64,000 nucleotides of DNA. Origin: Clavelina lepadiformis (Eukaryota > Chordata > Ascidiacea > Aplousobranchia > Clavelinidae). Below the pieces are notes generated by a model. The model saw only the letters and a program-made list of their open reading frames with translations. It was not told where the DNA came from and ran no database searches. The stretch's first letter is position 1; every line of letters starts with the position of its first letter. Position numbers and translations under genes: made by a program. The stretch spans positions 24,428,001-24,492,000 of the forward strand of contig NC_135240.1 of assembly GCF_947623445.1 (NCBI RefSeq), in the 5' to 3' direction. Positions 12,171 through 24,369 of the stretch are shown here, piece after piece.

Positions 12171-14540
12171 ACGCTTCAAAAAAATGTTAGTTACGCTATA
12201 ACTAATTACGGTATACGCTTGGCTTGGTAATCAACTTAAAAAGGAAATATAAAAAATTATGAAATTTGAAAGCTTACATACAGTTGCTCTATTTCTTCCT
12301 CAGTTCCAAGTTATGTGACCTGTGACAAGCCTCAGCCAAACAGTAAATAAGACCGGGTTAAGTCAACGCGTTTGTTGAATAGCGACTGGCACTTGACCTG
12401 AGTAAAAGGTAGACGTTTCAAAACAATTAAGTTTAAAATGCAGAAAACAATGACATCCATAAAAACCTTTCAATTTATACAACAAGGGTTAGCTTTACAA
12501 AAAATTGCTCTGTGGTAAAAATTATATAAAATGAAACTAACAATAAGAAAGATCTAAAACAGTAACGAATTGATTACGTTTTTTCAGCTTTGGGCAATCG
12601 TGGACAATGTTTTCGAGTGTTATTCAACACGAAAAGCAATTCTATATTTGATCATAAAATGCGATTAAGAAGTAAAGGCAATTGAAAACTCAGATAAAAT
12701 CATTGTGAAACTATGCCCGGCTGAAAAATTAAACTTCTATATTTGACGTTTTACTCATTTTCCTTTCCAAGTATAATCAAACGTAATTCCATTAACAAGT
12801 ATTTAACAAACATTTCCAGAGTAACAATAAAATCAAACTTATAACCGAATCCTTTTTTGTTATGCACTTTTTGTCGTATAGCAACTAGAGGAAATGATAA
12901 ATACTGTACAACAAATTTTTTATTTTTCTCACTTTTAAATAAAAATTATCATTACAATTTACATTCATTTCAGCCTATTAAATAATTTGCTTTACAAACT
13001 TGACTCAGCAATTGCCAACGGCACAAAAATACGTAATTACAACTTTTGATAACATAAGACGTTTACGGCTGTAGTACAGTAAATTATGCTAAAACGTTTG
13101 ATTATACTCTTACAATACATAGCGGGTAAGTCAAAATTTACCACGTTTTGTATCAAAGTTCGACGTGGGTTTCAAAACCTTCGCTTTCGAAATAAACGGG
13201 CAAAACATAAATTTCAGAAAGCTCAGAAGAACTTAGTTTCGGTCAGATTGCTGGTGAAGCGACTTTCAGTTTACAAAAATTATATCATAACCTATACATT
13301 TTAGGCAACAAATGTTTCTCAAAACGTCTATTCTTTTACCACAACGTACGCAAGGCACCGACGTTGCGATGAAGTCCTTGTTATACTACATAGCATATTG
13401 GTTGCATGTTGTTATACGTTGAGAATATTTGTGCATTCCAATATCTTGTATGGTTTAGCGTTGAACAGAACAAAAATGTCAGCAAAATGTTCTCTTGCCA
13501 CAAATTAAACTTTGATGTTCATGTGCTGCTTATATTGTATCAATAGCTTTGTGTATATATATACATATATACACAGTACAATATTCGTAGTTTTCCAAAA
13601 ATAAATTTAAAAGTTCCCTAAATTATAACGCACAAATCGTTTTTGATGTGAGGCGAGAGAACTAATAGCATGTAATGGCAATCGATGAACAAATGGTTTC
13701 AGTTATAAACGGGCCTTTTACTTTTAACCTGAACCCAAAAATTTATTTGAAAGTTTAAAGTTAAATTTACTGAATGAATCAAAGTCAGATTTTGACGTCT
13801 TTCTTTGACATCTTTTCCAGAGTTGCGCTTTGCTTTTGCGGAAGGTTTTTAGCACTCTGTGCGCATGTGTGTAAAGAATGTGAAATTACGACGCAAGTGT
13901 GGTATATTGTGAGTATGAATTCGGACTCGAATTTGTTTTAAGAATTAAGCCCGAACACGAACCGAAAAGCCTGGCTCCACTTACATCTCTGGGCCTCAGA
14001 TATTCTATACTGATTTTAAACGTCTATATACAATTAACTTTACCTTTTCGATATCAAGAATTTGTGAAAAAGGTAAAGTAACATAAAAATGAAGTAAAAA
14101 CATACCAGTCCTAACACATTTGCATAAAATCTACAAAACAAGAAGAGCGCAAACAACCTTTCTAAGAATTTAACCAAAGGGCATATTAACATATGACGCA
14201 GTCGAGCAATTAAGGTCGATTCGGGAATTTTATCTGTTTTCGATTAATGACGGTGTAGTATTGCGAATTTGATGATTTATATTTTTTACCCACAGAGACC
14301 AAAAAAGCGCAAAGGCACAAAATTAACCTTCTCTTTGGTTAGAAAAGAGTCAAAAACATTAGACTCAAACTTATTCACTCCAAACTAAAGCTTGTCAAAG
14401 CTCGTGTGGCAATCAAGAAAACTAGGTTCATCCAAGGTGATATCTTTTTACTATTTTTGAATCTTAAAATTTCCGCAACCCAGCATATCATAAAAGCGTA
14501 GGTTACGTATCATGTTTACATTTTCGATTTCGAATGTTGT
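12171..14540. other. Gene-poor sequence upstream of vWA gene 1
   Basis: No coding gene was recognised. From about 12720 onward it is alignable by eye with 22130-25270 upstream of the second vWA gene, so it is the 5' part of a segmental duplication. Confidence 0.55.
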
Positions 14541-14547
14541 TTGTCAG

Positions 14548-14574
14548 CTTGTGATCACAAAAACTATAAAAAGG
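14548..14574 (+). promoter_or_regulatory. TATA-box promoter block of vWA gene 1
   Basis: A TATA box (TATAAAAAGG) at 14565-14574 is preceded by GTGATCACAAAAAC. The same block occurs at 25279-25304 before vWA gene 2, about 95 bases upstream of each ATG. Its conservation against diverged flanks supports a shared core promoter. Confidence 0.65.
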
Positions 14575-14659
14575 CTTCTTCTTCAAATTATCACCATCAT
14601 TTAAAGTTATACAACGATATCAGAAATCTACAATTCACTGTTGGAACACTGAAGACAAT

Positions 14660-17600
14660 ATGGTTGAAACAGACTCCTTCAAAATCTTGCTGTTACTGCT
14701 TCTTTTCACTCACTTGATGAAGTCTGAAGGCTTTCTGTTTCCAACCAATAACAGAAAACGTGAGACTGATATTTAAGACTATTTTCTTATAAAATATACT
14801 TGTACTGTATATTAAATGTTGGTGTAAAGTTATTAAAAAACCTCTTTATTTTTCTCGTTGTACTTTTGCGTATTGAAGATGATTATAAGCAAACAAAACG
14901 TTTGTTACGTAATTGTTTTGAATTTAAAAAAAGCTATAGCCTACAAACAAAAATCGGGTGTAGCCCCAAAAATGAAATAGTTGCCAAAACGTAATTCTAT
15001 AGGTTCAGAAATTTAGCAAAATTTTATAATCCATTTTAAACCATAATTAACATGTACTTGCGTTACGACAAACTCAAAGTTTTCTAGCTGTTAGCTTGTT
15101 TTATTAAGAAATTGACTTGAATTATTATTTGCAGGTGATTGCACGGTAACTCCTTGGAGTAACTGGAAGAACTGCCGCCCGTTGCCGACAGGTAGATCAG
15201 TAGAAACGCGTACAAGATACTTATCACCAGCTCGCAATGGTGGGAATGTTTGTACACCCAACACAAACACACAAGAAACCAGGGGTAAAAACATCGTTAT
15301 TATAAAAGAGTTATTATTATTACGGTATAATGTCTACAGGTTAACTGATCTTCAATGTGAATACGACTAAAAAACTGTTTATTAATTAAATGATTTTGGC
15401 ATTGTATCACAAGGTTGGTAATGAGGTCTAAAAATGTATTTGTTATCTATAGACTGCTCTTCATCGCCTGGTGGAAGACCATCAAATAAAGTGGCAACCA
15501 CTGTTCTGCAGACGACCATCACCGCTCTGATGTCGTCATCGTTTTCCTCGTCATCGCTGCGGGGAGTTCCCAGTAGCAAGAATTCAAAGTTGCCTAGAGA
15601 GAAAAACTCGGATGGAAAATATTGCGACGTTATAAAAAACAGCAATGGAGAAGTTATTGCGTCGGGAAATTGTGGAACAAATAGTGTTGTTTCAAAGCGT
15701 TCTGTTGACGATGATACCGACTGGTTCAGTTCTTTCACCAACAGATTCCGAAGGCAATTAACGGTACGTATGCTATCAGATTTATTTTTTTGTTTTCAAC
15801 CGCAGTTTTTCATCAAATATTATGAGCATACACAACACAAGCTGCATTAGCACACAGTGAATCCATCATGTTCAATCGCAGGAAGAAAAAGTCAGAGATG
15901 TGGTGATATTAATGGACAAAAGTGGAAGCATTGGATCGGACGTAAACATGCAGACAGTCAAAGATATTGGCGCCGCTATTGTGCATGGTAGGAGAAACAG
16001 AAAGGGATATAATGTACTTATTCTGGTTAATCAAATGTTGGTTGCCTTAGTTTTAAATATTACAGTCTAGTGCTTTCTATAAAACATAAATGTTAAAACA
16101 AACTTCGCTTGGATAGTCGTAGAAATAACCTTTACCAAGTTGAAAGGGCAAGGTTTAAGTAACTTTATCTTAAAGCTATAAGGTATCTTCGTGTGTATAA
16201 TTATATCCACCCATGTTTTAACTTAAAATCTGTGAAGTACTTGAGAAGCAAGCTGCTGCTCTTGGTTGTACATACCTTATAAGTTTGGAAATCAACATCA
16301 TTTTTCGGGGAATGTAAAATTCTATGATTAATTATATTTTTCTGACAATTGTGTGTGTTTTCAGTTAAAACATACGTAGATATTTTAACTATGCGTATTA
16401 CACAATTTATGGTTATACTGTACTATAATTTACTTTAGCGTTTTATTTTTTATTTATTTTTATTAATTTACACTTCAGTGACTACTATAATTTCAACTGA
16501 ATTTTAGTCTTATTTGCCGCAAACATACCACACTATAATCAGAGGTGGGCAGTCGGTACTTTGAAAGTACCGTCGGTAACGGTACCGATACTTGGCAAAA
16601 ATTGTACCGATGGTTCCGGTATTCGGTACTATTTTAAAAATGTAGTTCGGTACTGTGTCGGTACTCGGTACCGGTACTTTTTGTGTAAAAGATGCTGCTG
16701 CAAATGCATGTCTGCCGCAATTACGTCCCCGGTAGAGGTTACTCCAGGTCAAAACATATGTGACGTTAATCGCTTGCAATTTTACTTGACATTTATAGAT
16801 TAAAAAGGATCAACATATGGTAAAATTAATATTAAGGAATAATTAACACGTGTTTTCAAAAACATACTTGTTAAAATTTTGAAATTATCACGTGAAAAGT
16901 ACCGAGTACCAGGACCGATTGAAATTTCTTGAAAAAACTTATTCGGTACAAAGGTACCGGTATCGGTACTGAAAAAGTACCGCGTTACAGTAATTCGGTA
17001 CTATAGTACCGCGGTACTGTCCACCTATGACTATAATGAAACTTGCTAACCTGTTTACAATTTGACACAGCCATTTGTGATAATATTGCCCTAAGTTCTG
17101 ACCGAACTAGAATTGGAGTTGCAGCTTTTGACCATGGTTTCTATCGGCTTATTGAACTAAACCAATACAGCACTACGGGAAGCAAGGCGACATTAGAGAA
17201 GGCCATAAAAGATTTACCGTAAGTAAAATAAACTTATTAATATGTCGTAAATTGTTGAATAAATGACCGTACTTTGCAAAGTCCGTAAAGTACATGATTT
17301 GCCGTTGATATTTTGATTCATATAAAGGCATTAAGGACAAGGTATAATCAAAGATTACAAATGAACACCTTTAAAGCATTGAAAAACAAACATGCATCTC
17401 TTTTTACTCAACAAAGTATAAAAAGCGGCGGCTCAACTCACTTGTCAACAGCCATGGAACGCACCAGGACTGAAATGTTGAGAGATAATGCCAATGGCGC
17501 ACGTCATGGTGATCCTAGAGTTCGAAAGATGGTATTTGTAATTTCCGACGGGTGAGGTTTTTAACAACAAGCTGACCCCAAATTAACATCAATGTTCAGC

Positions 17601-18089
17601 ATTTCATTCAAGATAAATATCAAAGTTAAAACTTTTAAAAGTTTAAGTGAAAGTTGTTTTGCTCAGTTGCTCCAATGGCCCTGGTATATCTGCTGAACAA
17701 GTGAAGGACAATTACATGAACGAAAACAGTTGCATCGTGTCTATTTTTATCGGTGCAGCGACTGGCAGTTGCAGGGCAACTATGGAGGCAAGATCGTGTT
17801 TAGTTGCATGTTTTCTATAAGCTGGAAAATTTACTTCTGACGTTTCGTCATAAAATATTTTTGTGCAACAACATGTCAAAAGAAAGAAAATCTTTCATCT
17901 ACTTTAACGGAAGCTATGAAGAATCCAACTCATCTTTTGCAGGCATTTGATACGAAATGTAGCTGCTTTCAACAATTCTTCTATAGAAGCTGGTTGTCAG
18001 CGCGCGAAGATTTCGTCGACGTGATTGCAGGAATTTCACCCGGGGATTGCCCGAGGCCAACATGGCAGGATTTGCTGCTCAGCTGCTAA
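14660..18089 (+). CDS. Secreted TSP1-vWA protein, tandem copy 1
   Basis: Eight exons: 14660-14759, 15135-15284, 15453-15763, 15882-15987, 17071-17218, 17417-17551, 17667-17787 and 17943-18089, giving 405 residues. The start is followed by a signal peptide with a leucine run (ILLLLLLF). Exon 2 is a thrombospondin type-1 repeat (CTVTPWSNWKNC, then ARNGG). Exon 3 is a Ser-rich spacer ending in RFRRQL, a furin-type site. Exons 4-8 form a von Willebrand A domain with an intact MIDAS: DKSGS, the threonine of GGSTHL and the aspartate of VISDG. The tail has a CSC motif. Intron 7 begins with GC (17788) rather than GT, and so does the paralogue's. The protein is probably extracellular and binds ligand through a metal ion. 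The exact family is unknown; matrilin-like or immune-type secreted vWA proteins are alternatives. Confidence 0.85.
16540..17029. mobile_element. hAT-type MITE, 490 bp
   Basis: It begins CAGAGGTGGGCAGT and ends ACTGTCCACCTATG. It is flanked by a perfect 8-bp target duplication ACTATAAT (16532-16539 and 17030-17037). The interior is packed with CGGTAC motifs on both strands. It has no transposase and lies in intron 4 of vWA gene 1. The intact duplication points to a fairly young insertion. Confidence 0.92.
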
Positions 18090-18157
18090 AACCTGAAGTT
18101 TTAAGCAATGCTTAATTTAAGGCATGAAACGTCATGTTTTCATCACGTCACACATTT

Positions 18158-18163
18158 AATAAA
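18158..18163 (+). terminator. Polyadenylation signal of vWA gene 1
   Basis: AATAAA lies about 70 bases after the stop. The paralogue has one at 28131 in a matching context. Confidence 0.6.
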
Positions 18164-18189
18164 AATATCAGGTCAAAAGCAATTGTCGT

Positions 18190-19356
18190 AGTGCGTTTAT
18201 ATTTCTTTTTTTGGCTGACAGTTGACTATAAACATTTCATTTGAAAACTGCACAAAGTGTTTTCACGGTACCCACTAGGTTTCGTCCAGTATTGATACGA
18301 TGGAAAATATTAGATTTCTCAAAAAGACTACGTTCCTATCCTTAAGCTGGAATAAATCTGCCGATACATGTTACACAAAACATAACATTAAACTACATGT
18401 GACAAACATTTTTAGAAGCTTGGGTTAGTTTCGAGGAATAGAGGGTGAATGAGAAATATTTTTATATTTCAAGCCAATGTTTGCCTCCTTGGTTAAAAAT
18501 AATTAGCTAACTAAGAAAGCTTAATTTTGCATTTAACTTGTGAAGTAAACTAGCCTACTTCAAAGCTTAAGTGTTGCGATGAAAATGTGTTTTCTAAGAT
18601 ACCATGTTTTACACTTAATTACGCTGATATTTTAGTAGTGTATATATTTATTGGTATATATAGCAACCACCTATAACCCTGCGCCATAAACGCATGGAGC
18701 TACGTGAGGTATCTTAGTCAAAAACGAGCCTTGACCATCAGTTAACTGCTATAAGTCCACGTCCAATAACGAAACTTCAATGATGTTAAGGTGGCTTCAT
18801 TAAAGCAAGCTGTAAATGACGGATTCTAAAATCACCCATGTATCTTATTATAGCAAACTATACGGTACATGTAACTTGAACAAAATTAAACAAGGTGCTC
18901 GGGTTAGTCCACTCATCAACAATTTCATCGCAGGTCGACGATAAAAACAACCACAAACATAGCCTAATAATAATAATACATGCAGAAAGCAGGCATAATA
19001 ATCCTAACTGCTTGCTTACCATAGCTATTCCGTCTATTCTGCATACAGTAAATACACCCTAACCGGCGCTCAACGTAACAATCGCAAACTCATTCAAAAC
19101 TAGTTCCCGCCATTCTATCGACATTATGATGCATTACTATTATGACGTTACAAGCTTGATTAAGTTTGACGTCATCTGAGATGTGATACTGCACTTGTTT
19201 TCGCTTCCATAAAAATTTTAAATCTTGGTTATCCCACAATCAATGAATCAACAAACTGAAGAACATTATTCAAAATAATCAAACTAAAATATGGAAAAAG
19301 CCTCAGTCTTTCAGTATAAGTTATTATTTCAGTACATTTACACTTTTAACAAACGG
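18190..19356. other. Intergenic sequence, nothing recognised
   Basis: No gene, RNA or structured repeat was recognised here on either strand. Confidence 0.45.
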
Positions 19357-20010
19357 CAGCAGTTGTGGCGTTAGGTTCGGGGAGAGGGGCAAGGCGAGAT
19401 ATGGTGCCACTTAAATTTGGGGGTTCCCTAATTACGGGAGACGTAGCAGTCAATTATAAGTTTTCCGGGGGTATGCCCTTTAAAAATTTCTGAATTTAGA
19501 TTGTCAAAAATCCATAAAATTTGGCTTTTCACAAGCTTTTCAAAACACACTGCATGATAAATGTTTGTGCATTTCTTCTCAGTCTTTGGCTCCCTAAATC
19601 TTGCTTTATGGCCCCCAGGCTCTCACACTTTTCATTTCTTTGTTGCTATCGAGCGCTTAATTAATATCGCTGAGAATGCCAGCAGATAATAGAACTTTTT
19701 CTTTGTCTTGGCAACATGTTTTAAATAACGTGACCGTTTAAGCATCAAGCTATATGAAAGCAATCTTAAAGCAAGAGAGGACCAATTTACACGGAGGTTC
19801 ACTTCACACAATTTTCCCCTATTTTAAATACAGTTGATACGGCTAATTAGGATGAACCTGTGGATGACTCCTGTCCTGAAGAACTACAACTAGTTAACAA
19901 TAATACAGTACTTGTATGCAGTGTTTGTTCTATTAGAATGCGAATACAAAAATAGGGGAACCCCCATAGAAGAGGGCCCGAGGCGAGCGAGGCAGTCGCT
20001 TCACCCTGAA
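19357..20010. mobile_element. Degenerate element with imperfect inverted ends
   Basis: GGGGGTTCCCTAATT near 19418 is mirrored by AATAGGGGAACCCCC near 19955. GC-rich outer parts with GGCAAGGCGAG and GAGGCGAGCGAGGC motifs also mirror each other loosely. No coding sequence or target duplication is visible. Probably an old hAT-like non-autonomous copy. Confidence 0.5.
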
Positions 20011-20415
20011 GCAAGTACTGAACGGCAGTATCTAATTATGCCTTCGTCTGTAAGACAAAGACCAATTACTTGCCGACAATGAATAGGTAACCACGAATCT
20101 ATAGCAACCTGCTTCAATCCTGTTAAAACGAAAAAAGTTCAACATTATAAAGACACGCTAATACACGTCCATATGGATAAAATTAGAAAGAAAACTGATT
20201 GAAACATAATAATCGTGAAGTTAGTTGATAACTGAAGCCAAGCCATATACAGAACGCAAAGAATCGTTTCGGTCAATCAGACAAGTAAATCTTTGGAAAT
20301 TTACTTTGTCTTGCGGCCCTGAACGCGTTTGTAAAAAAACAAACTTTTCAAGGTACAACTTAATGGTTTGGACAAAAAAAATCGTTTTACCTAAAACTGA
20401 AATCTAATCAACAAG
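20011..20415. other. Intergenic sequence, nothing recognised
   Basis: Only a short open frame without domain similarity is present. Confidence 0.4.
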
Positions 20416-20570
20416 GACCGATTCGAGTCAAGTCGAGTCTTTTCAAAGATTGACTCGGACCAAGTCGAGTCCCTTTAACCTATTTTCTAGAAAGAAATTC
20501 AAATCAAGTCTTTCAAAAGTGCAAGTCAGACTCGAGCCGAGTCATGGATTGACTCGAATTTTTACGGCGC
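20416..20570. repeat. Short element rich in GACTCGAGTC-like motifs
   Basis: ATTCGAGTCAAGTCGAGTC at the left is mirrored by GACTCGAGCCGAGTC and GACTCGAAT at the right. The block looks like a small MITE remnant of about 150 bp. Confidence 0.5.
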
Positions 20571-21336
20571 TGAAATCTAGTAACAAATACTCGTCAATGA
20601 ATATCGGAACTGCATTTTAAAATTTTACATTGTTACCCATTCACTTGGTGTTGACAAAGAGTGATTTAGACCTCGTTTTTTTTCAATCACTGAGCGCTAT
20701 CGCCAAAAAAGCATTCGAACTTCTCCAATTACTTCAGTGTTTCTCCGCACACTTGAAGTGGGTACTAAGCAGTGTTTCTTTAGAGGCACATTTAATAACT
20801 TTCATACAGTGCGAATCAATCATTATTTGACATAATTTCCATAAAATGAAATTTTCTTATACGTATACGGATCCACTTAGTAATGTTTCAATGCAGCGGC
20901 TAGTATATGTCGGCGTTTTGTGATTTGACAAACAAACCCGATTTGGTTTAGCTATAATACAAACTTCTTACACTGACACATTTGCTACGTGTTGTTTATC
21001 GTGCAATAACACTATTTCAAACAACTGGCTACGAACATTTTGTGCAATGACAAATAAACATGTTGTTCTGTCATTTTTATGGTTGTGGTCAATTCATGGT
21101 TCTGTTAGCTGTTAATAAATCAGTGCTTCTGCTGTTGAATGAAAATACCCTTGGTGTCAATTGTTCTGTCTATTTAAAATAAAATCATCATAGAATATCC
21201 AGAATATATATTTTTCATTATTGTAGTTTAAGCCAATACCATTACGCAGTTTGTAGAACAATATAAACTCAACTGCAAGCTTCCGAGAAAGCAGAAAGCC
21301 GGTCAGGGGTCCATTGGCTGGAAGGAAGGAGTGCAC
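20571..21336. other. Intergenic sequence, nothing recognised
   Basis: Only short open frames without domain similarity are present. Confidence 0.4.
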
Positions 21337-22002
21337 GGTGTACCGACACTTAATCACGCGACATTTAATCACGCGACACTTAATCACCGACACATAATCA
21401 CTTGGACATTTAATCACGCGACACATAATCACTTGGACACTTAATCACGCGACATTTAATCACGCGACACATAATCACTTGAACGCGACAGCACTTGGAC
21501 AGCGCCTTTGTCTATGGCCTTCCGCTGTCTGTCGAAGGTTGGCATTTTGGTCTCCAAGCGCTTTTTCAATGCCACCACCCGACATTGTGGACTTTCATAC
21601 AGGGAATTAAAAAAGACATTCACATGCAACGTGCAACGTTTCTGCAAGAAATTGCTGGTACTCAACTTTCTATTCCATTGCGGTACAAGGCAATGAAACT
21701 TCGCGTGCAAAAACACACTTTACCGTTATCTGACATTGTTACCTAGTGTTTACGGTAGCCTTCTCTGCGCAAACAATGTTTAATCATTTTAACAATTTCT
21801 TTTCAGGTTTATATTTGTTTTTCGTGTGTAGACATGCAATTTTCGATACTGTAAATTTGTGATTAAATGTGCAAGTGATTATGTGTCGCGTGATTAAATG
21901 TCCAAGTGATTATGTGTCGCGTGATTAAATGTCCAAGTGATTATGTGTCGGTGATTAAGCGTCGCGTGATTAAGTGTCGCGTGATTAAGTGTCACCAAAC
22001 CG
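21337..22002 (+). mobile_element. MULE-type transposon fragment with tandem-repeat termini
   Basis: The left end (21343-21490) and right end (21858-21993) are inverted copies. Each is built from about ten tandem units of the type ACTTAATCACGCGAC / ACATAATCACTTGG. Between them a plus-strand frame at about 21495-21746 encodes LPLSVEGWHFGLQALFQ and HPTLWTFIQG. These fit the C-terminal part of MULE transposases, where the usual motif is NNxVEGWHxxFQ...HPTxWKFI. The N-terminal and DDE parts are absent, so it is an internally deleted, non-autonomous copy. No clear target duplication was found. Confidence 0.72.
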
Positions 22003-22521
22003 TTTACGCCTTTACCAAAAGCAGCACTTTGGGATAGAAAGATTGCAACTGATAGCTCGAAAACGAATAATGACTTTCCCTCCTTTCACGTACAGTTATC
22101 CACGCACACAAAAAACAAAAGGCTGAACCTTTTCATACGTGAGACCACATTGATATCACAAATATAATCTACCACAATTTTGTGGAAAAATTATCATAAA
22201 ACTAGTTTGGAGAAAATACCTTCCAGAGTAGCAATGAAGCCCAGCCAATAAGCACATCCTTTAGTGTTTTTGTGTTGCGCTTTTCGTCAATTTTTTTAGC
22301 GTAACAACTCAAGAGACTAGTAGTCTACATAGTAACACAACAAATTATTTTATTTGTATCACGTATATAATTAAGAATCTTCATGACAAATCACGTTTCT
22401 TTTGCTAAATGGATTTGGTGTCACAAGATTTAGTCAACATCGGCAAACAGCTCTAAAAACTTCTGACATATAGTTTGATGTTTATGAGTGCAACGCCTAT
22501 GCTAAAAAATTAGACTATATA

Positions 22522-24369
22522 GGGGAGGGTGGGGTAAAGCGGACCACCTAAGGCTTAAATCGTTACAGTTCACTGATTTCACCAAAACATTTGACTTGTT
22601 TGTTTTGAGAGTTAACTCTGAGGTATTTCGCTAATTTTTGAAGTGCCCTTTTATTGATTGCTTGCTTTCTTACATAATTATTTTTTTGATTTAAAAGCAC
22701 CTTCAATAGTCCACTTTACCCCACATGTGTGGGGTAAAGTGGACCACCGTAAGTTTTGAGTAAACAAGGCAATTTGTTCTACATCACAATCAATATATTT
22801 ACAAATTGTCATCATAAGCGAAGTAGTTATGAAAGTAATCGCAGTTCACCATCAATTTAAAAAAACATAATTCACAAATAAAGTTGTCATCCTCTTCATT
22901 AGGCTACACCCAGAGCAGGCTTCATGCGCTCATCGCATGCATTTGGAGCACTGGATCCACCCATCATTCTCGGATGATTTGGAATATATTTCGTTGCAGT
23001 AAAAGCATTCTGCATCTACGTTGTTATCACTTTCATCGACTGTGTCCTTCTGCTGCATTGATGACCTGGAAACATTAGCTTTCTTCATAGAACGCTTTTT
23101 CGATGGACTTGTTTTACTGCTGTTGCCAGATACCGCGGATTGGCTACTATTCGTTGCAGCCAACTGCTTCTTGTATGGTGAACTGGTTAAAATAGTACTT
23201 GCACCTCTCTTAGACTTCCTCTTTTGGCGAGTGTGAGCTGCTTTCGGCATAGGAAGCAGTTCAACAGGACTTATAATTGTGAAACTGGAATTTGCATCTT
23301 CAGGAGAGGACGGTTGGGCTACATCTATTGGCTGTGCAGGTAACGATGCAATGATGATGATGATGTAAAATGATGCAAGTCCATCACTTCTCCCATGAGA
23401 GCAAAAAACTTGCCGACGCTCACACGATTAAACCCTCTAGCACGAGCAGCAGATGTAGGCTCTGGGGTGCGAAGGCTTAATTGTGGATTGCGTTGAAGAA
23501 ATCCACTTACCCAATCAGCACCAGCAAGTCTCTTTTCCATGTTGAACCTGTGCTTAATATGATTTTTTTCTGCCAATTCAAATGCAAGTGATTAAAGATG
23601 TTTCCTAGTGACCCCAAAGAATCGCCGCTCAAGTTCGAGCACATGTGCAACTAACTCTTTTTCTTGGGCTTCGGAAAATGTGGAATGAAACTTTCCAAGT
23701 CCCTTTTTGCTCCCAGTAGCATTAATATTATCTCCTTGGACCCTTCTTATGAGTGTCGTTTTGGGAACTCCATACTCTTTGCTTGCTTTATGGTAGCCCA
23801 TTCTCTTTTCATTTACTGCCCGAATGGCGATAGTCATAGCCTCTTCGTCCAAGATTGTTAAGTTGATGTCCTTTGGCGGTTACGAAGCATTCTACAAAAC
23901 AGGATTACAAGATAAACACCACCCAATTCGGTCATGAAACTATAAACAAGAAAAAGTTAACGACGGGGTAAAGTGGACCACCGCTGGTCCACTTTACCCC
24001 CACCCCTTGGTTACTATTATTTTGACTGTTGGCCAAATTTTGGCTAGTCAGTAAGCGAAATGAACTTATGTAATGCGTACGTGATACAGTAAAACTCCTT
24101 TCTACCATTCAACCAAACTTCTACCTTATGCATGTAAAATAAAATCTAAGTTGCAAGACATACCTTTCAATAGATCAGAGAGTACAAAAAACGAATTCCG
24201 TGCCTTTTCTTGCCTACTTTTCCACGTAACCTCGAGTAATGGCGTGTGCAACCACGTTATATCATGCTTCACTAAACTTAATGGTATCCGCGGGGTTAAA
24301 AACTTTATTAAGAAAATAAGAGGGGTGTTCCACTTTACCCCGTTGGTCCGCTTTACCCCACCTTCCCCA
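22522..24369 (-). mobile_element. pogo-like DNA transposon, internally deleted
   Basis: It is bounded by TA dinucleotides and by inverted ends sharing GGTGGGGTAAAGCGGACCA, typical of the Tc1-mariner/pogo superfamily. Further copies of GGGGTAAAGTGGACC lie as palindromes at about 22707-22750 and 23965-24005, forming subterminal inverted repeats. It interrupts duplication copy 2, where copy 1 keeps the empty site. Confidence 0.88.
22895..23852 (-). pseudogene. Remnant pogo transposase: Psq HTH, CENPB HTH and PHD-like finger, no DDE
   Basis: Read from the right, 23852-23592 encodes an HTH_psq domain (AIRAVNEKRMGYHKASKEYG, VPKTTL). It ends at an in-frame stop, after which the frame continues at 23576-23325 with a CENPB-type HTH (FLQRNPQLSLRTPEPTSAA). 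At a run of TCA codons near 23345 the frame jumps to a linker and then a zinc finger (CFYCNEIY, WIQCSKCMR, AHEACSGC), broken by a stop within that finger. The catalytic DDE domain expected between CENPB and the finger is missing, so the copy cannot transpose by itself. Confidence 0.82.

Larger units (their letters stand above)
12720..18180 (+). repeat. Segmental tandem duplication, copy 1
   Basis: This block matches 22130-28150 in order: patches at 12825 and 22225, at 13320-13450 and 24590-24720, the promoter, all eight exons, and the 3' UTR. Limits are approximate. Copy 1 alone carries the hAT MITE in intron 4. Confidence 0.75.

Noticed and set aside
13545-13580. Palindromic TATATATATACATATATACAC tract as a regulatory site
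   Set aside because: Simple AT-rich repeat, common throughout the window (also near 56795 and 62065).
15382-15741. Antisense open frame over vWA exon 3 (and its twin at 26034-26375)
   Set aside because: Shadow frame caused by the Ser-rich composition of the true exon on the plus strand.
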